Positions 8,266 through 16,689 are shown, counted from the stretch's first letter. The stretch: DNA of 34,083 nt from Chlamydiota bacterium (GCA_026398435.1 JAPLSW010000077.1:1-34083); one strand, 5' to 3'. Made by a program: numbers and translations. The notes: generated by a model from the sequence alone, not told the origin.

Positions 8266-8364
8266 TTGAAAAACTACGATGTAGAAGTTGTAGCCTTTAA
8301 TCCTGAGTGGAAAAGCCTCTTTGAAAAAGAGGCTTTTCTTATCCAAGAGGCCCTAGCTCATTAG
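8266..8364 (+). pseudogene. Remnant of a GrpB/UPF0157-family gene
   Basis: Directly after ptsI a TTG-initiated frame encodes KNYDVEVVAFNPEWKSLFEK, then EAFLIQEAL, and stops at TAG after 32 residues. This matches the start of GrpB-family (UPF0157) nucleotidyltransferase-like proteins, which begin with a V-x-V-V-x-x-(D/N)-P-x-W-x-x-x-F-x-x-E pattern and are about 170 residues long. The rest of the gene is absent. Two hairpins lie inside or across the fragment, so it now seems to serve as the ptsI 3' region. Confidence 0.65.
8311..8337 (+). terminator. Rho-independent terminator of the hprK-ptsHI operon
   Basis: AAAAGCCTCTTT pairs perfectly with AAAGAGGCTTTT across a GAA loop (12-bp stem), with TTTTCTT at the 3' side. 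It lies 47 bases after the ptsI stop. Confidence 0.8.
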
Positions 8365-8370
8365 GGCCTC
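8347..8370 (+). terminator. Second, tandem hairpin terminator
   Basis: GAGGCCCTA and TAGGGCCTC form a perfect 9-bp GC-rich stem with a 6-base loop, followed by the pyrimidine tract CTTTTCCTCTT. It sits ten bases after the previous hairpin and covers the stop codon of the grpB remnant. Confidence 0.65.
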
Positions 8371-8381
8371 CTTTTCCTCTT

Positions 8382-8471
8382 ATACGGCCATTTTACCAAG
8401 GATTTTGGCCGTATATGTTCGAATACGGCCATTTATTGGGTATTTTGGCCGTATCTACTAGAATACGGCCA
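8382..8471. repeat. Tandem ~40-bp palindromic repeat (ATACGGCCA / TGGCCGTAT)
   Basis: ATACGGCCA occurs at 8382, 8423 and 8463 (period 40-41 bp), and its inverse TGGCCGTAT at 8406 and 8446. The first two units therefore form 9-bp inverted repeats with 15-bp AT-rich loops, and the third is a half unit. No credible ORF covers it. Confidence 0.75.
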
Positions 8472-8504
8472 ATTTCAACCTATTAAAGGAATTTAAACAT
8501 GGCA

Positions 8505-8611
8505 GGGTAGGCTTGGCCTACCCTTATAGGAAATACACAAATGTTATAAAAAGTATAACATTTGTGTAAAAAAACGGCCTTTTTGCGTAGATGTTATACT
8601 TTTGATAACAT
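8505..8611. repeat. Cluster of three further hairpins in the ptsI-ybaB gap
   Basis: GGGTAGGC/GCCTACCC (8505-8523, 3-base loop) is followed by a 14-bp perfect stem ACACAAATGTTATA (8535-8548 with 8554-8567, 5-base loop). A related shorter stem ATGTTAT/ATAACAT lies at 8591-8597 and 8605-8611. The second and third share the ATGTTATA and ATAACATTTGTG words, so they are diverged copies. None has a U-tract typical of a terminator. I see no gene between 8365 and 8697. Confidence 0.65.
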
Positions 8612-8697
8612 TTGTGCGTGGATAAAGAAAATAGAGTCTTTCAAATTGGCTAGTGGTTTTTTTGACTTTTTGAAATGAATGTAACTATTGGATACTT

Positions 8698-8720
8698 GGG
8701 AATAGCCATAGGCTATTCCC
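8698..8720 (-). terminator. Hairpin after ybaB, probable transcript end
   Basis: GGGAATAGCC and GGCTATTCCC form a 10-bp stem with a 3-base loop, six bases past the ybaB stop. A U-tract is lacking on the minus strand, so it may be a stabilising 3' hairpin and not an intrinsic terminator. Confidence 0.5.
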
Positions 8721-8726
8721 TTGTTT

Positions 8727-9032
8727 CTAGAATGGAAACGAAAATCCAGCAGGAATTTGCATCCCATTTTGGGATTCTTCGGAAGCCTTGCTATGAGCAT
8801 CTTGGAATGCTGCTAGGATGAGATCTTGCAATCCTTCGATATCATTTGGATCAACGCATTCAGGTTTAATTTTAATTTCTTTCATCTCTTTTTCACCATT
8901 AAGAGTAATGGTAACAAGGCCGTTGCCGCTAGATCCGATGACCGATGTTGTCTTCATGGTTTCTTTCATCTGTTCCATTTGCTGCTCCATAAGACGAGCT
9001 TGCTTTTTCATTTTAGAAAATCCGCTTCCCAT
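8727..9032 (-). CDS. ybaB: YbaB/EbfC family nucleoid-associated protein
   Basis: A 101-residue protein of the YbaB/EbfC family, dimeric DNA-binding nucleoid proteins often encoded next to dnaX. It shows the usual pattern: a Met/Gln/Lys-rich N-terminal helix (KMKKQARLMEQQMEQMKE), a central sheet with GNGLVTITLNGEKEMKEIKI, and DPNDIEGLQDLILAAFQDA. The Phe/Pro-rich tail (IPAGFSFPF) is normal. An AAGGAG site lies a few bases before the ATG. It follows dnaX on the same strand after 14 bases, so the two are co-transcribed, as in Chlamydia (CT334/CT335). Confidence 0.92.
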   Translation of the reverse strand: MGSGFSKMKKQARLMEQQMEQMKETMKTTSVIGSSGNGLVTITLNGEKEMKEIKIKPECVDPNDIEGLQDLILAAFQDAHSKASEESQNGMQIPAGFSFPF

Positions 9033-9046
9033 TTTTTTAACTCTCC

Positions 9047-10966
9047 TTAATTTTTAGAAAACACACCGTCAAGCTCAACTGCCGCAAAGCGTAAGACGGT
9101 CTCGTGTTTGATTTGTGGTTTATAGGGTTTTATGTTTTCCAAAGCAGGTGTAGGCATAGGCTCAGCTTTAGGCTTTTCCTTTATGACTACAGGCTCTGGG
9201 GCTATAACTTCTAGTTCATTTACAGGCGGCGCATATGCCGGCATGTCGATTATAATTGGAGTCTCCGCTTTTGAGGGGATAATCTCCGGGGTATTTAGTA
9301 TGGCCGATTCAGGAGCGACTACTTCTTCTAGCAGATCCTGGACTAGAGGAGCAGGCTCTTCAAGTATGATGGGAGCTACAGGTTCTTCTACATTGAGCTC
9401 TGGAACTAGTGGCGCAGTCTCTTCGATGTTTGCTATTGGAGCTATGTCGAGGATAGTCTCTTGAATGCTAGGAACTGGCTCATTAACTTTGATGGTAGCT
9501 ACAGGTTCTTCTACCTTTAGCTCAGGAGCTAGTTGCATTGGCTCTGTAATCTTTGCTACTGGAGCTGTTTCGAGGATAGGCTCTTGATCTTCATGTATAA
9601 TGGTAGCTACTGGTTCTTCTATTTTAAGCTCAGGAGCTAGTTGTATAGGCTCTGCAATCTTTACAACGGGAGCTATTTCCTTGGCAGTCTCAAGAATCGC
9701 AGGAGCTGACTCTTCTACTTTCATGATAGCTACAGGCTGTTCTACCCTAGGTTCTAGTTTAGTAGGTTGTTCGATTTTTAGTGTAGGATTGGCTTCCTGA
9801 AGTTTGTCAGGAGCCGGAAGGGTCTTTTGTAATTCGTGAAGGCGTCTTACAAGCGCATCGATTGGCATCCTTTTTTTGCTTCGGATGATGTGAAGAAGGA
9901 TCATCTCAATGCTGATCCTTTTAAATGTCGATTTCGATAGCTGCTGGATCCAGGTGAGGAGGTAGTCTAGTATATAAAGACATTGCTCTTGGGAATAAAT
10001 AGCTGAGGAGGCATGGAGATATTTTTTGTTGTTGAGGGGAGAGAGTTGTGGCGCCTGACCGAGTTGAAAGACAAGGATGGTTCTAAAATGTTCCATAAGG
10101 CTATCGAGGAAGTAGCTTAGGTCTTTTCCTGAGGAAAAGACCCTTTCGGCAAGAACAAAGGCATAAGAGTAGTCTTGTTCTACTACAGCCTCATCGAGCT
10201 CGAAAAAGGCGGAGGTGGAGACCATGCCTAAAGAAGTGGAGATTTTTTCTACAGTAAGGGTTCCTTCGTTGTAGCAGAGGACCTGATCAAAGAGGGACTC
10301 GGCATCACGAAGAGATCCTTCAGAGAGCTTGGCGATAAGACCAAGGGCATCTTCTTCAACGGTGACTTCTAGATCCTTGGCAATTTTAGCAAGTTTTTCT
10401 TGTATGAGAGGAAAGGTGATGCGGCTTAAATCAAATCTTTGGCACCGACTCATAATCGTTTGTAGTACTTTATGGGGCTCTGTAGTTGCAAAAAAGAATT
10501 TTACATTTGCGGGAGGTTCTTCAAGGGTTTTTAAAAGAGCGTTAAATGCCTCTTTTGTGAGCATATGAACTTCATCGATGATGTAGATTTTGTATTTGCC
10601 GGAGGAAGGAGCGTAGCCGATTGTGTCATTGATTTGACGGATGTCGTCAATACCGCGGTGGGAGGCTCCATCGATTTCTATGACATCGAGGGATCTGCCT
10701 TGAGAGATTTCTAAGCATGACTGGCACTCATTGCAGGGCTCAAAGTTCTCAGTGATCCTTTGGCAGTTTAGGGCTTTAGAAAAGACTCTTGCAAGGGTGG
10801 TTTTCCCAGTACCTCTACAGCCGCAGAACAGGTATGCGTGAGCTAGCTTATGGAACTTAAGCGCATTTTTTAGGGTAGTAACAATGGCTGTTTGACCGAT
10901 TACATCGGCAAACGTCTGGGGACGGTATTTTCTTGCAATGACTTGATAGGTCTTTGATGGGCTCAT
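9047..10966 (-). CDS. dnaX: DNA polymerase III subunit gamma/tau
   Basis: A 639-residue clamp-loader ATPase that loads the sliding clamp at the replication fork. Domain I has the P-loop GCRGTGKT (49-56), a zinc module with Cys68, Cys78, Cys81 and Cys84, DEVH (131-134) and the SRC motif (173-175). The lid and collar domains follow to about residue 385. From ~395 to ~600 the chain is an unusual Pro/Glu/Val/Ala-rich tract built from imperfect ~40-residue repeats (LAPELKVEEPVATI type). A short conserved-looking tail (HETVLRFAAVELDGVF) ends it. The normal tau domains IV-V cannot be recognised. ATG with AGAGG upstream; ybaB follows. Confidence 0.93.
   Translation of the reverse strand: MSPSKTYQVIARKYRPQTFADVIGQTAIVTTLKNALKFHKLAHAYLFCGCRGTGKTTLARVFSKALNCQRITENFEPCNECQSCLEISQGRSLDVIEIDGASHRGIDDIRQINDTIGYAPSSGKYKIYIIDEVHMLTKEAFNALLKTLEEPPANVKFFFATTEPHKVLQTIMSRCQRFDLSRITFPLIQEKLAKIAKDLEVTVEEDALGLIAKLSEGSLRDAESLFDQVLCYNEGTLTVEKISTSLGMVSTSAFFELDEAVVEQDYSYAFVLAERVFSSGKDLSYFLDSLMEHFRTILVFQLGQAPQLSPLNNKKYLHASSAIYSQEQCLYILDYLLTWIQQLSKSTFKRISIEMILLHIIRSKKRMPIDALVRRLHELQKTLPAPDKLQEANPTLKIEQPTKLEPRVEQPVAIMKVEESAPAILETAKEIAPVVKIAEPIQLAPELKIEEPVATIIHEDQEPILETAPVAKITEPMQLAPELKVEEPVATIKVNEPVPSIQETILDIAPIANIEETAPLVPELNVEEPVAPIILEEPAPLVQDLLEEVVAPESAILNTPEIIPSKAETPIIIDMPAYAPPVNELEVIAPEPVVIKEKPKAEPMPTPALENIKPYKPQIKHETVLRFAAVELDGVFSKN
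9300..9740 (-). repeat. In-frame ~120-bp repeats inside dnaX
   Basis: Roughly residues 410-555 of DnaX consist of three clear copies and one weak copy of a 36-41-residue unit with the shared core PELKVEEPVA. At DNA level, copies at about 9490-9590 and 9600-9690 share long stretches such as GGTAGCTAC and CTCAGGAGCTAGTTG, indicating recent duplication. Confidence 0.7.
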
Positions 10967-11005
10967 GGTTTTTTACCTCTAAAAATGTAGGCGCTTTAAG
11001 AGACA

Positions 11006-11034
11006 AGTATAGGCTATGTAGACAAAATGCAAAA
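11006..11034 (-). promoter_or_regulatory. Possible promoter of dnaX-ybaB
   Basis: On the minus strand a TATACT hexamer (11006-11011) lies 40 bases before the dnaX ATG, with a poor -35 TTTTGC at 17 bp. Weak on sequence alone. Confidence 0.3.
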
Positions 11035-11229
11035 GAAAAATGAGCTCTTTAATATTCAGGTGGTTACAGGTGATTTTTTTGAGGAAATCTTAATAATAAA
11101 AAAAACGATCCTCTAAAACCAAGGAATTTTTTAAATTTATTGGTTTGCTTAAGAGAAAGTTAGACACCTATTTTCAGTGTTTTGCTATGATTCCGATATA
11201 GACTATCTATTCAACGGGAAAATAGCTGC

Positions 11230-13359
11230 ATGGGAAGCTCAGATCGGCAGGCCTCAGGACCGGGTGTTAAGAAAACGTGGATCCATCAGCTTGGGAAAGA
11301 TTCTTCCGGATGGAAAATTCTCTTAGCGGTCGTTTTTGTTGCAATTCTTTCCTTATTTATCCACTTTCGTGAAGTCAAAATGGAAGTGCTGGAGCTCGGT
11401 TCTACTTCTAAACAATATATTATCGCTCAGATTAATTTTGAATACCCTGATGAGGAATCAACGCTTGTTCTGAAACAGCAAGCTATGCAAGACATCGGAG
11501 CTATATATAAATTCTCTGAAAAACAGATGGAAAAGGTGATGGTTGATTTTGAGCATCAGCTGGTTCAACACCAGCAGTGGCGCCAAAATCTACCTAAAGC
11601 GACCTTTGAAGTTATGTATGAAGGGACTGATGCTCTAGAGGAGTATCTTTCTGAGGTCCGCTTTACAGACCCAAGAACTCTTCAGAAAATGAAGCAAATG
11701 AAATTTCCTATAGAAAATTTCTTTGACGTCCCCTTTTCTGAAAGAAAGGTTTCTGTTTTGCCCGAGGGCTTTTGGAAAGATATAGAAGATTCAGCATTTC
11801 CTTATAAAGACTATGATCCCAAGGTAGCCGCCTATATCCTTAATTTTTTTGAAAACCAAAAATGGGATTTGCAAAATGATTCCTCTTTAGAGAAAAAACT
11901 AAAGGTCCTGGCTGAAGAAAATGTCCCCAATCAATATAGACGGGTGAGTGCCGGCAGTCATATTATTGATCCCGGTGAAAGAGTGACTCTGAGGCATATT
12001 TATATGCTACAGGCGATGAAGAATGCTTTGGGAGAGTCTCGTAACCTATGGAATCCTTTAAGTATTGTAGGCAGCGTTATCTTTGCAACGCTTGTTACGT
12101 TCTTAATGGTAATCTACCTAAAAATCTATCACAAAGATATATATCGCAATATGCGCAAGCTGATTTTGCTTACGACGATATTACTGTTATCTCTGGGTCT
12201 TGCTAAAGGGACGGAATACCTTCTTTTATATAAAGGGTTTAACTTAGTTGAAGTGGCAAGATTTCCTGTGATTGTTCCTTTTGCCTCTGTACTTCTCTGC
12301 GTTCTTCTCGGCGCGCGCGTCGCCCTATTTAGCTCTATATTTTTAACGGTTGTGATAGGGATAACCCTTGTTGTCGATCATGATCACTTCCTAATACTCA
12401 ATTTAATAGCATCACTTTGCGCGATCATGTTTGCGAGATCTCTGCATAAGAGAAAAGATATTTTTGAGGTTTTTGCAAAGACATGGCTCTCTTGTATCCC
12501 TGTCCTTTTAGCCTTCAATCTCATTGAGGGGACACTTCTGGATATCAACTTGCTCAGCGACCTGATGTGTACGTTTGCTTTCTTGACTTTTTCAGCTCTT
12601 ATTGTAGTGGGTATCCTTCCTCTTTTTGAGTCCCTTTTTAAGGTGATGACTGATATGACCCTTATGGAGTACATGGATCCGAATAATGAGCTTCTTCGTA
12701 GGCTCAGTCTTGAAGCGCCGGGTACCTATCAACACTGCCTTGTTGTTGGTAACATTGCAGAAGCAGGAGCGCGCGCAATTGGTGCAAACGACCTATTTTG
12801 TAGAGCTGCCACTCTCTATCATGATATAGGCAAGCTATTCAATCCTCATTACTTCACAGAAAACCAGCTTGGGGGATTTAATATCCACCAGCTATTAACT
12901 CCCCTTGAATCTACCCATGTGATTATAGCCCACGTTGCAGAAGGGGAGGCCTTAGCTAGAAAACACAGCCTTCCACAGAGTTTTATCGATATCATCCGCG
13001 AGCACCATGGTACAACAATTGTTTACTATTTTTACTGTAAGCAGATCGAGCAGATGGATGGAGATGCAAGTAAAGTAAATGAAAAACTTTTCCGTTATTC
13101 AGGACCTAAACCTCACTCGAAAGAATCAGCGATTATTATGATCGCCGATACTATCGAGGCCGCATCCCGTTCTATGGATGATGTATGTGAAGAGAGCCTT
13201 ACGAAGATGGTAGGAAAGCTTGTTTCCGAGAAAGCCGAAGAGGGGCAGTTCGATGAGTGTCAGCTGACCTTTGAAGAACTCGGCATTGTTAAAAAAGCGA
13301 TAGTAAAAGCCCTTCTTGTCACACGCCACATCCGTATCAAATATCCAAAAAGAAATTGA
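11230..13359 (+). CDS. pgpH: PgpH/YqfF-type 7TM-HD cyclic di-AMP phosphodiesterase
   Basis: A 709-residue membrane protein. It has a cytoplasmic N-terminus, one membrane helix (about 31-46), a large extracytoplasmic region (about 50-270), and a cluster of membrane helices (about 275-480). A cytoplasmic HD domain follows, with His531-Asp532 in LYHDIGKLFNPHYF, then HVIIAHVAEGEALARKH and IIREHHGTTIVYYFY. This domain order and these motifs match PgpH, which hydrolyses the second messenger c-di-AMP to pApA. C-di-AMP synthesis is known in Chlamydia, so the role fits. All metal-binding residues of the HD motif appear intact. Only a weak GGGA lies before the ATG. It is convergent with the large gene downstream. 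Confidence 0.88.
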   Translation: MGSSDRQASGPGVKKTWIHQLGKDSSGWKILLAVVFVAILSLFIHFREVKMEVLELGSTSKQYIIAQINFEYPDEESTLVLKQQAMQDIGAIYKFSEKQMEKVMVDFEHQLVQHQQWRQNLPKATFEVMYEGTDALEEYLSEVRFTDPRTLQKMKQMKFPIENFFDVPFSERKVSVLPEGFWKDIEDSAFPYKDYDPKVAAYILNFFENQKWDLQNDSSLEKKLKVLAEENVPNQYRRVSAGSHIIDPGERVTLRHIYMLQAMKNALGESRNLWNPLSIVGSVIFATLVTFLMVIYLKIYHKDIYRNMRKLILLTTILLLSLGLAKGTEYLLLYKGFNLVEVARFPVIVPFASVLLCVLLGARVALFSSIFLTVVIGITLVVDHDHFLILNLIASLCAIMFARSLHKRKDIFEVFAKTWLSCIPVLLAFNLIEGTLLDINLLSDLMCTFAFLTFSALIVVGILPLFESLFKVMTDMTLMEYMDPNNELLRRLSLEAPGTYQHCLVVGNIAEAGARAIGANDLFCRAATLYHDIGKLFNPHYFTENQLGGFNIHQLLTPLESTHVIIAHVAEGEALARKHSLPQSFIDIIREHHGTTIVYYFYCKQIEQMDGDASKVNEKLFRYSGPKPHSKESAIIMIADTIEAASRSMDDVCEESLTKMVGKLVSEKAEEGQFDECQLTFEELGIVKKAIVKALLVTRHIRIKYPKRN

Positions 13360-13386
13360 TTTTTACTCGAAAGTGCTTTCAGCATT

Positions 13387-13457
13387 AGGAGCGTATTATT
13401 GCTTTTTTTAAGCGATTTTATGCTCCTGAGCGAGTCCGAACTCAGGATCTAGGAGCA
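13387..13457. terminator. Competing hairpins between two convergent genes
   Basis: AGGAGC (13387), GCTCCT (13422) and AGGAGC (13451) can pair in two mutually exclusive ways. The second pairing also contains an inner CTGAG/CTCAG stem. The region covers the end of the large minus-strand gene and lies 28 bases after the pgpH stop, so it may end transcripts from both sides. U-tracts are imperfect. Confidence 0.4.
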
Positions 13458-16400
13458 TCACTGAAAGAATGCTGAGTAATTTTGCTACAAATAGCCAGAG
13501 CCATAGCTATTTCACTATCAATTAGGCGAGGAATCCGCTCATAATCCCTAGAAAGTACATCAATGAATTCTCCGCTGATTTCTTCCTCCACAGCTTCAGC
13601 GGCGCTACCAGCAGCAGAGGATCTCATAAAGGAAGGTGCTCTAGTTTTAAAACCATACCGCGCTTCGTTCCGTGCTCCGGCTGATTGTTGCAGAAAACTC
13701 TTCTCATCACTACTTAGTCTACCAAAAAGACCTATCTGGCTTGCCAGGAGCCTTAAATCATGCCTTGCAGCTATTTGATCAAAAGAGTCTATTTTTTTCT
13801 CACAAGCGGCAGATAAAAATTCTTCTAGTACATTACGTAAAACGAATCGGATCTGATTTGCATAAAAGGGAAGTAAAGATCTTTTTGTTCGATCAGAAAT
13901 ATTTTTTCTAAAATACTTTAGACGGATTAGGTTGTGAAAAATTGCAGGCTGTCTTGCTTCCGTAATAATCGATGCCTGTGAAGGATCTAAAGCTGTATCA
14001 ATGATGCTAATCATCTCATCGATGGGGCGAGTCTCTGGAGCTGTTTTAGAGCTGCCACCGCGAGCTCTATCATCAACTGCTGAGGATTTCTTTCCTCCCA
14101 TTGATTGTGGCGGAATAAAAGCACTGCTAAGCGCTAGAAGATAGCTGTTTATATTACTTCTAGTAAATCTCGGATCCTGTCCTCCAAGGGGCAGCAAATG
14201 GAAAAAAACTTGAAGAGTTTCCTGTCCCAAAGATAGAGATCTTCTTACCTCTAAAGGATTAGCTTCTATAGTGCCTTTCGATAGAAGTGAGGGTACATTT
14301 TGAAGTAATGGTTGGGACCCATGAAAGGAAAATGGATTAAGAACTGCAGCGCCAACCCCTTCAAGGTTTCTAAGTATTGGCACTATTTGCTGTAATTCTC
14401 TGTGCTGACTTAACTCAGCTTGTAAAAAGCGGCCCATTAAATTGTGCCCTAAATCTTCATAAAAAGCTTTAGGTGTGCTTGCTAGCCCAGTCATTGGTTT
14501 TTCGTGTAGTATTGCCGTGAGTAACTGCTCACATGCATAAAAGGAACAAGTAGCAATATCTTGCTGGATAAGGGCAAGCCCCGATGATTGTATTTCTCTT
14601 CCCTCTAGATCTGCTAAAAGGGCACATAACGAATCTGCATAATGTAGGGCGTTGGAAAATGCTTGTTTTGCAGAAGTAGTTGTAAATCGATTGTGAGTTC
14701 GCGCATGCAGTAACACATCATGGAGCCCTGATGAAGCTTCACGTATTGTGGTAGCAGCTTCAGGTTCTTCATCCGCTGCTTTCCTTACCGGCGCTGCAGG
14801 AGCTTCCCCTTCTGCTTTTTCTGTCGCTGAAGCACATACTGCAACTGGAACAGCTGGTATAGGAGAAACCGGGCCTGTTACTAAAAATGTGTTTCCAAAA
14901 TCATCATCAATAACTCCTCCTTTTGTAGGAAGAGAGAATGAAACTTTGCCTGAGTTTCTTTGAGAAATAAGTCCAGCTTTAACAAGAGCTCCTAAGCGGA
15001 GCAGATCATCTTTGGATTGTCTTTGCGCCCCTTCGTGTGTTTTCTGGAGTTCAATTAGCAATGCTTGAAAAGCGGTTAGCCTTCTATTCAAGTCTTCATG
15101 AATTTCCTCATTACCTATTTGTCTACTTCTCGTAGGTTCTGGAATACTGGTAAAGTCAAGTTTGGAATGAGCTTGATGGTATTGAGTTAAAAACTGTAAT
15201 AATCCTTTAGAAGACACTTCAGTCCAATCTACAGAATCATCGTAAGGAAGGTAGTTTAGATATAAAAATAGATTCCTATAATGCATGGATTGATTGGTTT
15301 TAATTATTACTTCTTCTAGATAGGAAATTAGTAAAGAGTTAAAGTTTGATATAAATTTTTCATGCGTTTTAAACATAGAGAATTGATGTGATAGCTTCTC
15401 AGAAATCTCATCTATTTTAGATAAATGTTCGATCCGACGTTCGATGTCTGTAATTTGTGGAGAAATGAATAGTAGGTATTCAAAGAATTTATCTTGTATT
15501 TCTTTTAAACTATGTTCTGCTTTGACCATTTCTTTATAGAAAGAGGTTCTTTGTAAATAGATCGCAATTCTATTTGCTACTGGAATTCTTTTGTAGAAAT
15601 GGTCTTTTTCTAGTTTTTTTAAAGCTTCAGTTCGTTTTTCTTTGAATAGAATTTCAATTTTATTGAGTTCTCTAAGACTTAAGCTGGAATAAATGTCGTT
15701 AAGTATAACAGCGAAATAGTTACATGATATATAGCTTGAATTTCTGCAGGTCTGTGCTAGGTGGTTTGCAGCGCTACATCCCTTTTGGTAAGCAGATTCT
15801 AAATCCTTATTGTCTGTAACTATAAGAGTATTTGCTTCCTTAGAAGCTATCGTTACTGCATCGAGCTTTTTAGGAACTGGTGCAGATGTGCCTAATCCCT
15901 CATGTAAGGGATGAAATAAAACATCTAGTCGGTTCGATTGGCAGGCCAGCAAACCCACAACATAAAGTAAGTCAATAAAAGGTTCTCTTGCTTTCATTTT
16001 TTCTATCATATACAAAAATAACCTATGGAATGCAGCTTGTGTGCTAAGATTTTCTTTCCCAAGAAAAGAAAGGGCATCTTCTAGTAATATCATAGGTTTT
16101 TTATCTTTCCAAGACTCTGCATATTGTAGTGTTATATCAACTATTTCGGGTATGCAGCTTTCCGGAAATCCACAATATTTTTTATGCAAGTTATGACAGG
16201 TTCGTCTGAGTATTGTAGGGTCTAGTTCTGTACTGCTCAAGTCTATTTCAAGAGGTGCTTCATCTAGGGAAGTTGCTGATGCAGGGGCAGATCCAGAAAG
16301 ATTTCCAGCCCCATCTAAGGTTCGAGCGGTAGCTTGAGCTACAGCATTGGATGTTTCAACTAGGGATGTAGGCTGTCGTATCCATGCAGAAACCCGACTC

Positions 16401-16567
16401 TTAACAGAAGGTAAATCGGACGGTGATAGATCTCGATATTCTTTTAAAAGAGTAAGAACTTGAGCTGTAAGAGGGTCTGTTTTTGCTTTACCTACAATCA
16501 AATCGATTTGGTATCGAATTTCTTCAGGAGTGCGTAGCAGTTCACGAGATGTAGCAGATAATGACAC
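13442..16567 (-). CDS. Large hypothetical protein, candidate secreted effector
   Basis: A 1041-residue soluble protein I do not recognise. No signal peptide, membrane helix or catalytic motif is visible. It is mainly alpha-helical, with two low-complexity Ala/Glu/Pro/Ser linkers: near residues 80-110 (Ala/Ser/Thr-rich) and about 590-625 (ASATEKAEGEAPAAPVRKAA type). These divide it into three helical blocks, the last (about 660-1041) ending in an acidic-to-Ser tail. The frame opens at a TTG (16591) right after a TAG, but GAGG lies five bases before the GTG at 16567, so I prefer that start. The N-terminus (MSLSATSRELLRTPEE) is Ser/Thr-rich, compatible with a type III secretion signal. The 5' flank is very AT-rich. 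Effector function is only an inference from size, lack of family and linker layout. Confidence 0.7.
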   Translation of the reverse strand: MSLSATSRELLRTPEEIRYQIDLIVGKAKTDPLTAQVLTLLKEYRDLSPSDLPSVKSRVSAWIRQPTSLVETSNAVAQATARTLDGAGNLSGSAPASATSLDEAPLEIDLSSTELDPTILRRTCHNLHKKYCGFPESCIPEIVDITLQYAESWKDKKPMILLEDALSFLGKENLSTQAAFHRLFLYMIEKMKAREPFIDLLYVVGLLACQSNRLDVLFHPLHEGLGTSAPVPKKLDAVTIASKEANTLIVTDNKDLESAYQKGCSAANHLAQTCRNSSYISCNYFAVILNDIYSSLSLRELNKIEILFKEKRTEALKKLEKDHFYKRIPVANRIAIYLQRTSFYKEMVKAEHSLKEIQDKFFEYLLFISPQITDIERRIEHLSKIDEISEKLSHQFSMFKTHEKFISNFNSLLISYLEEVIIKTNQSMHYRNLFLYLNYLPYDDSVDWTEVSSKGLLQFLTQYHQAHSKLDFTSIPEPTRSRQIGNEEIHEDLNRRLTAFQALLIELQKTHEGAQRQSKDDLLRLGALVKAGLISQRNSGKVSFSLPTKGGVIDDDFGNTFLVTGPVSPIPAVPVAVCASATEKAEGEAPAAPVRKAADEEPEAATTIREASSGLHDVLLHARTHNRFTTTSAKQAFSNALHYADSLCALLADLEGREIQSSGLALIQQDIATCSFYACEQLLTAILHEKPMTGLASTPKAFYEDLGHNLMGRFLQAELSQHRELQQIVPILRNLEGVGAAVLNPFSFHGSQPLLQNVPSLLSKGTIEANPLEVRRSLSLGQETLQVFFHLLPLGGQDPRFTRSNINSYLLALSSAFIPPQSMGGKKSSAVDDRARGGSSKTAPETRPIDEMISIIDTALDPSQASIITEARQPAIFHNLIRLKYFRKNISDRTKRSLLPFYANQIRFVLRNVLEEFLSAACEKKIDSFDQIAARHDLRLLASQIGLFGRLSSDEKSFLQQSAGARNEARYGFKTRAPSFMRSSAAGSAAEAVEEEISGEFIDVLSRDYERIPRLIDSEIAMALAICSKITQHSFSDAPRS

Positions 16568-16689
16568 AATTGCCTCAAATAAATTTATCAACTACTGTAA
16601 TTGTATCTTTTTTTTGTTTAAATTAATAGGTTATTATTGTTTTGTTATTATTTTTTTTTAAATTAATTTATATATTTTTGAGATGTTGC

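Noticed and set aside
8382..8611. CRISPR array
   Set aside because: Only 2.5 units with 40-bp period, the spacers are part of the palindrome and are similar to each other, and no cas genes are present.
8594..8800. 68-codon minus-strand frame across the ybaB 3' end
   Set aside because: It overlaps ybaB in another frame, passes through hairpin repeats and has no ribosome binding site.
9132..9800. Gly/Ser/Ala-rich plus-strand frames that look like secreted low-complexity proteins
   Set aside because: They are the complement of the Pro/Glu/Val repeat in dnaX; the composition comes from the antisense codons.
9047..10966. Programmed frameshift producing a short gamma form of DnaX
   Set aside because: I did not identify a convincing A-rich slippery heptamer followed by a hairpin in the expected region.
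16567..16591. TTG start at 16591 for the large orphan protein
   Set aside because: The TTG directly follows a TAG and has no ribosome binding site, whereas GAGG lies five bases before the GTG at 16567.
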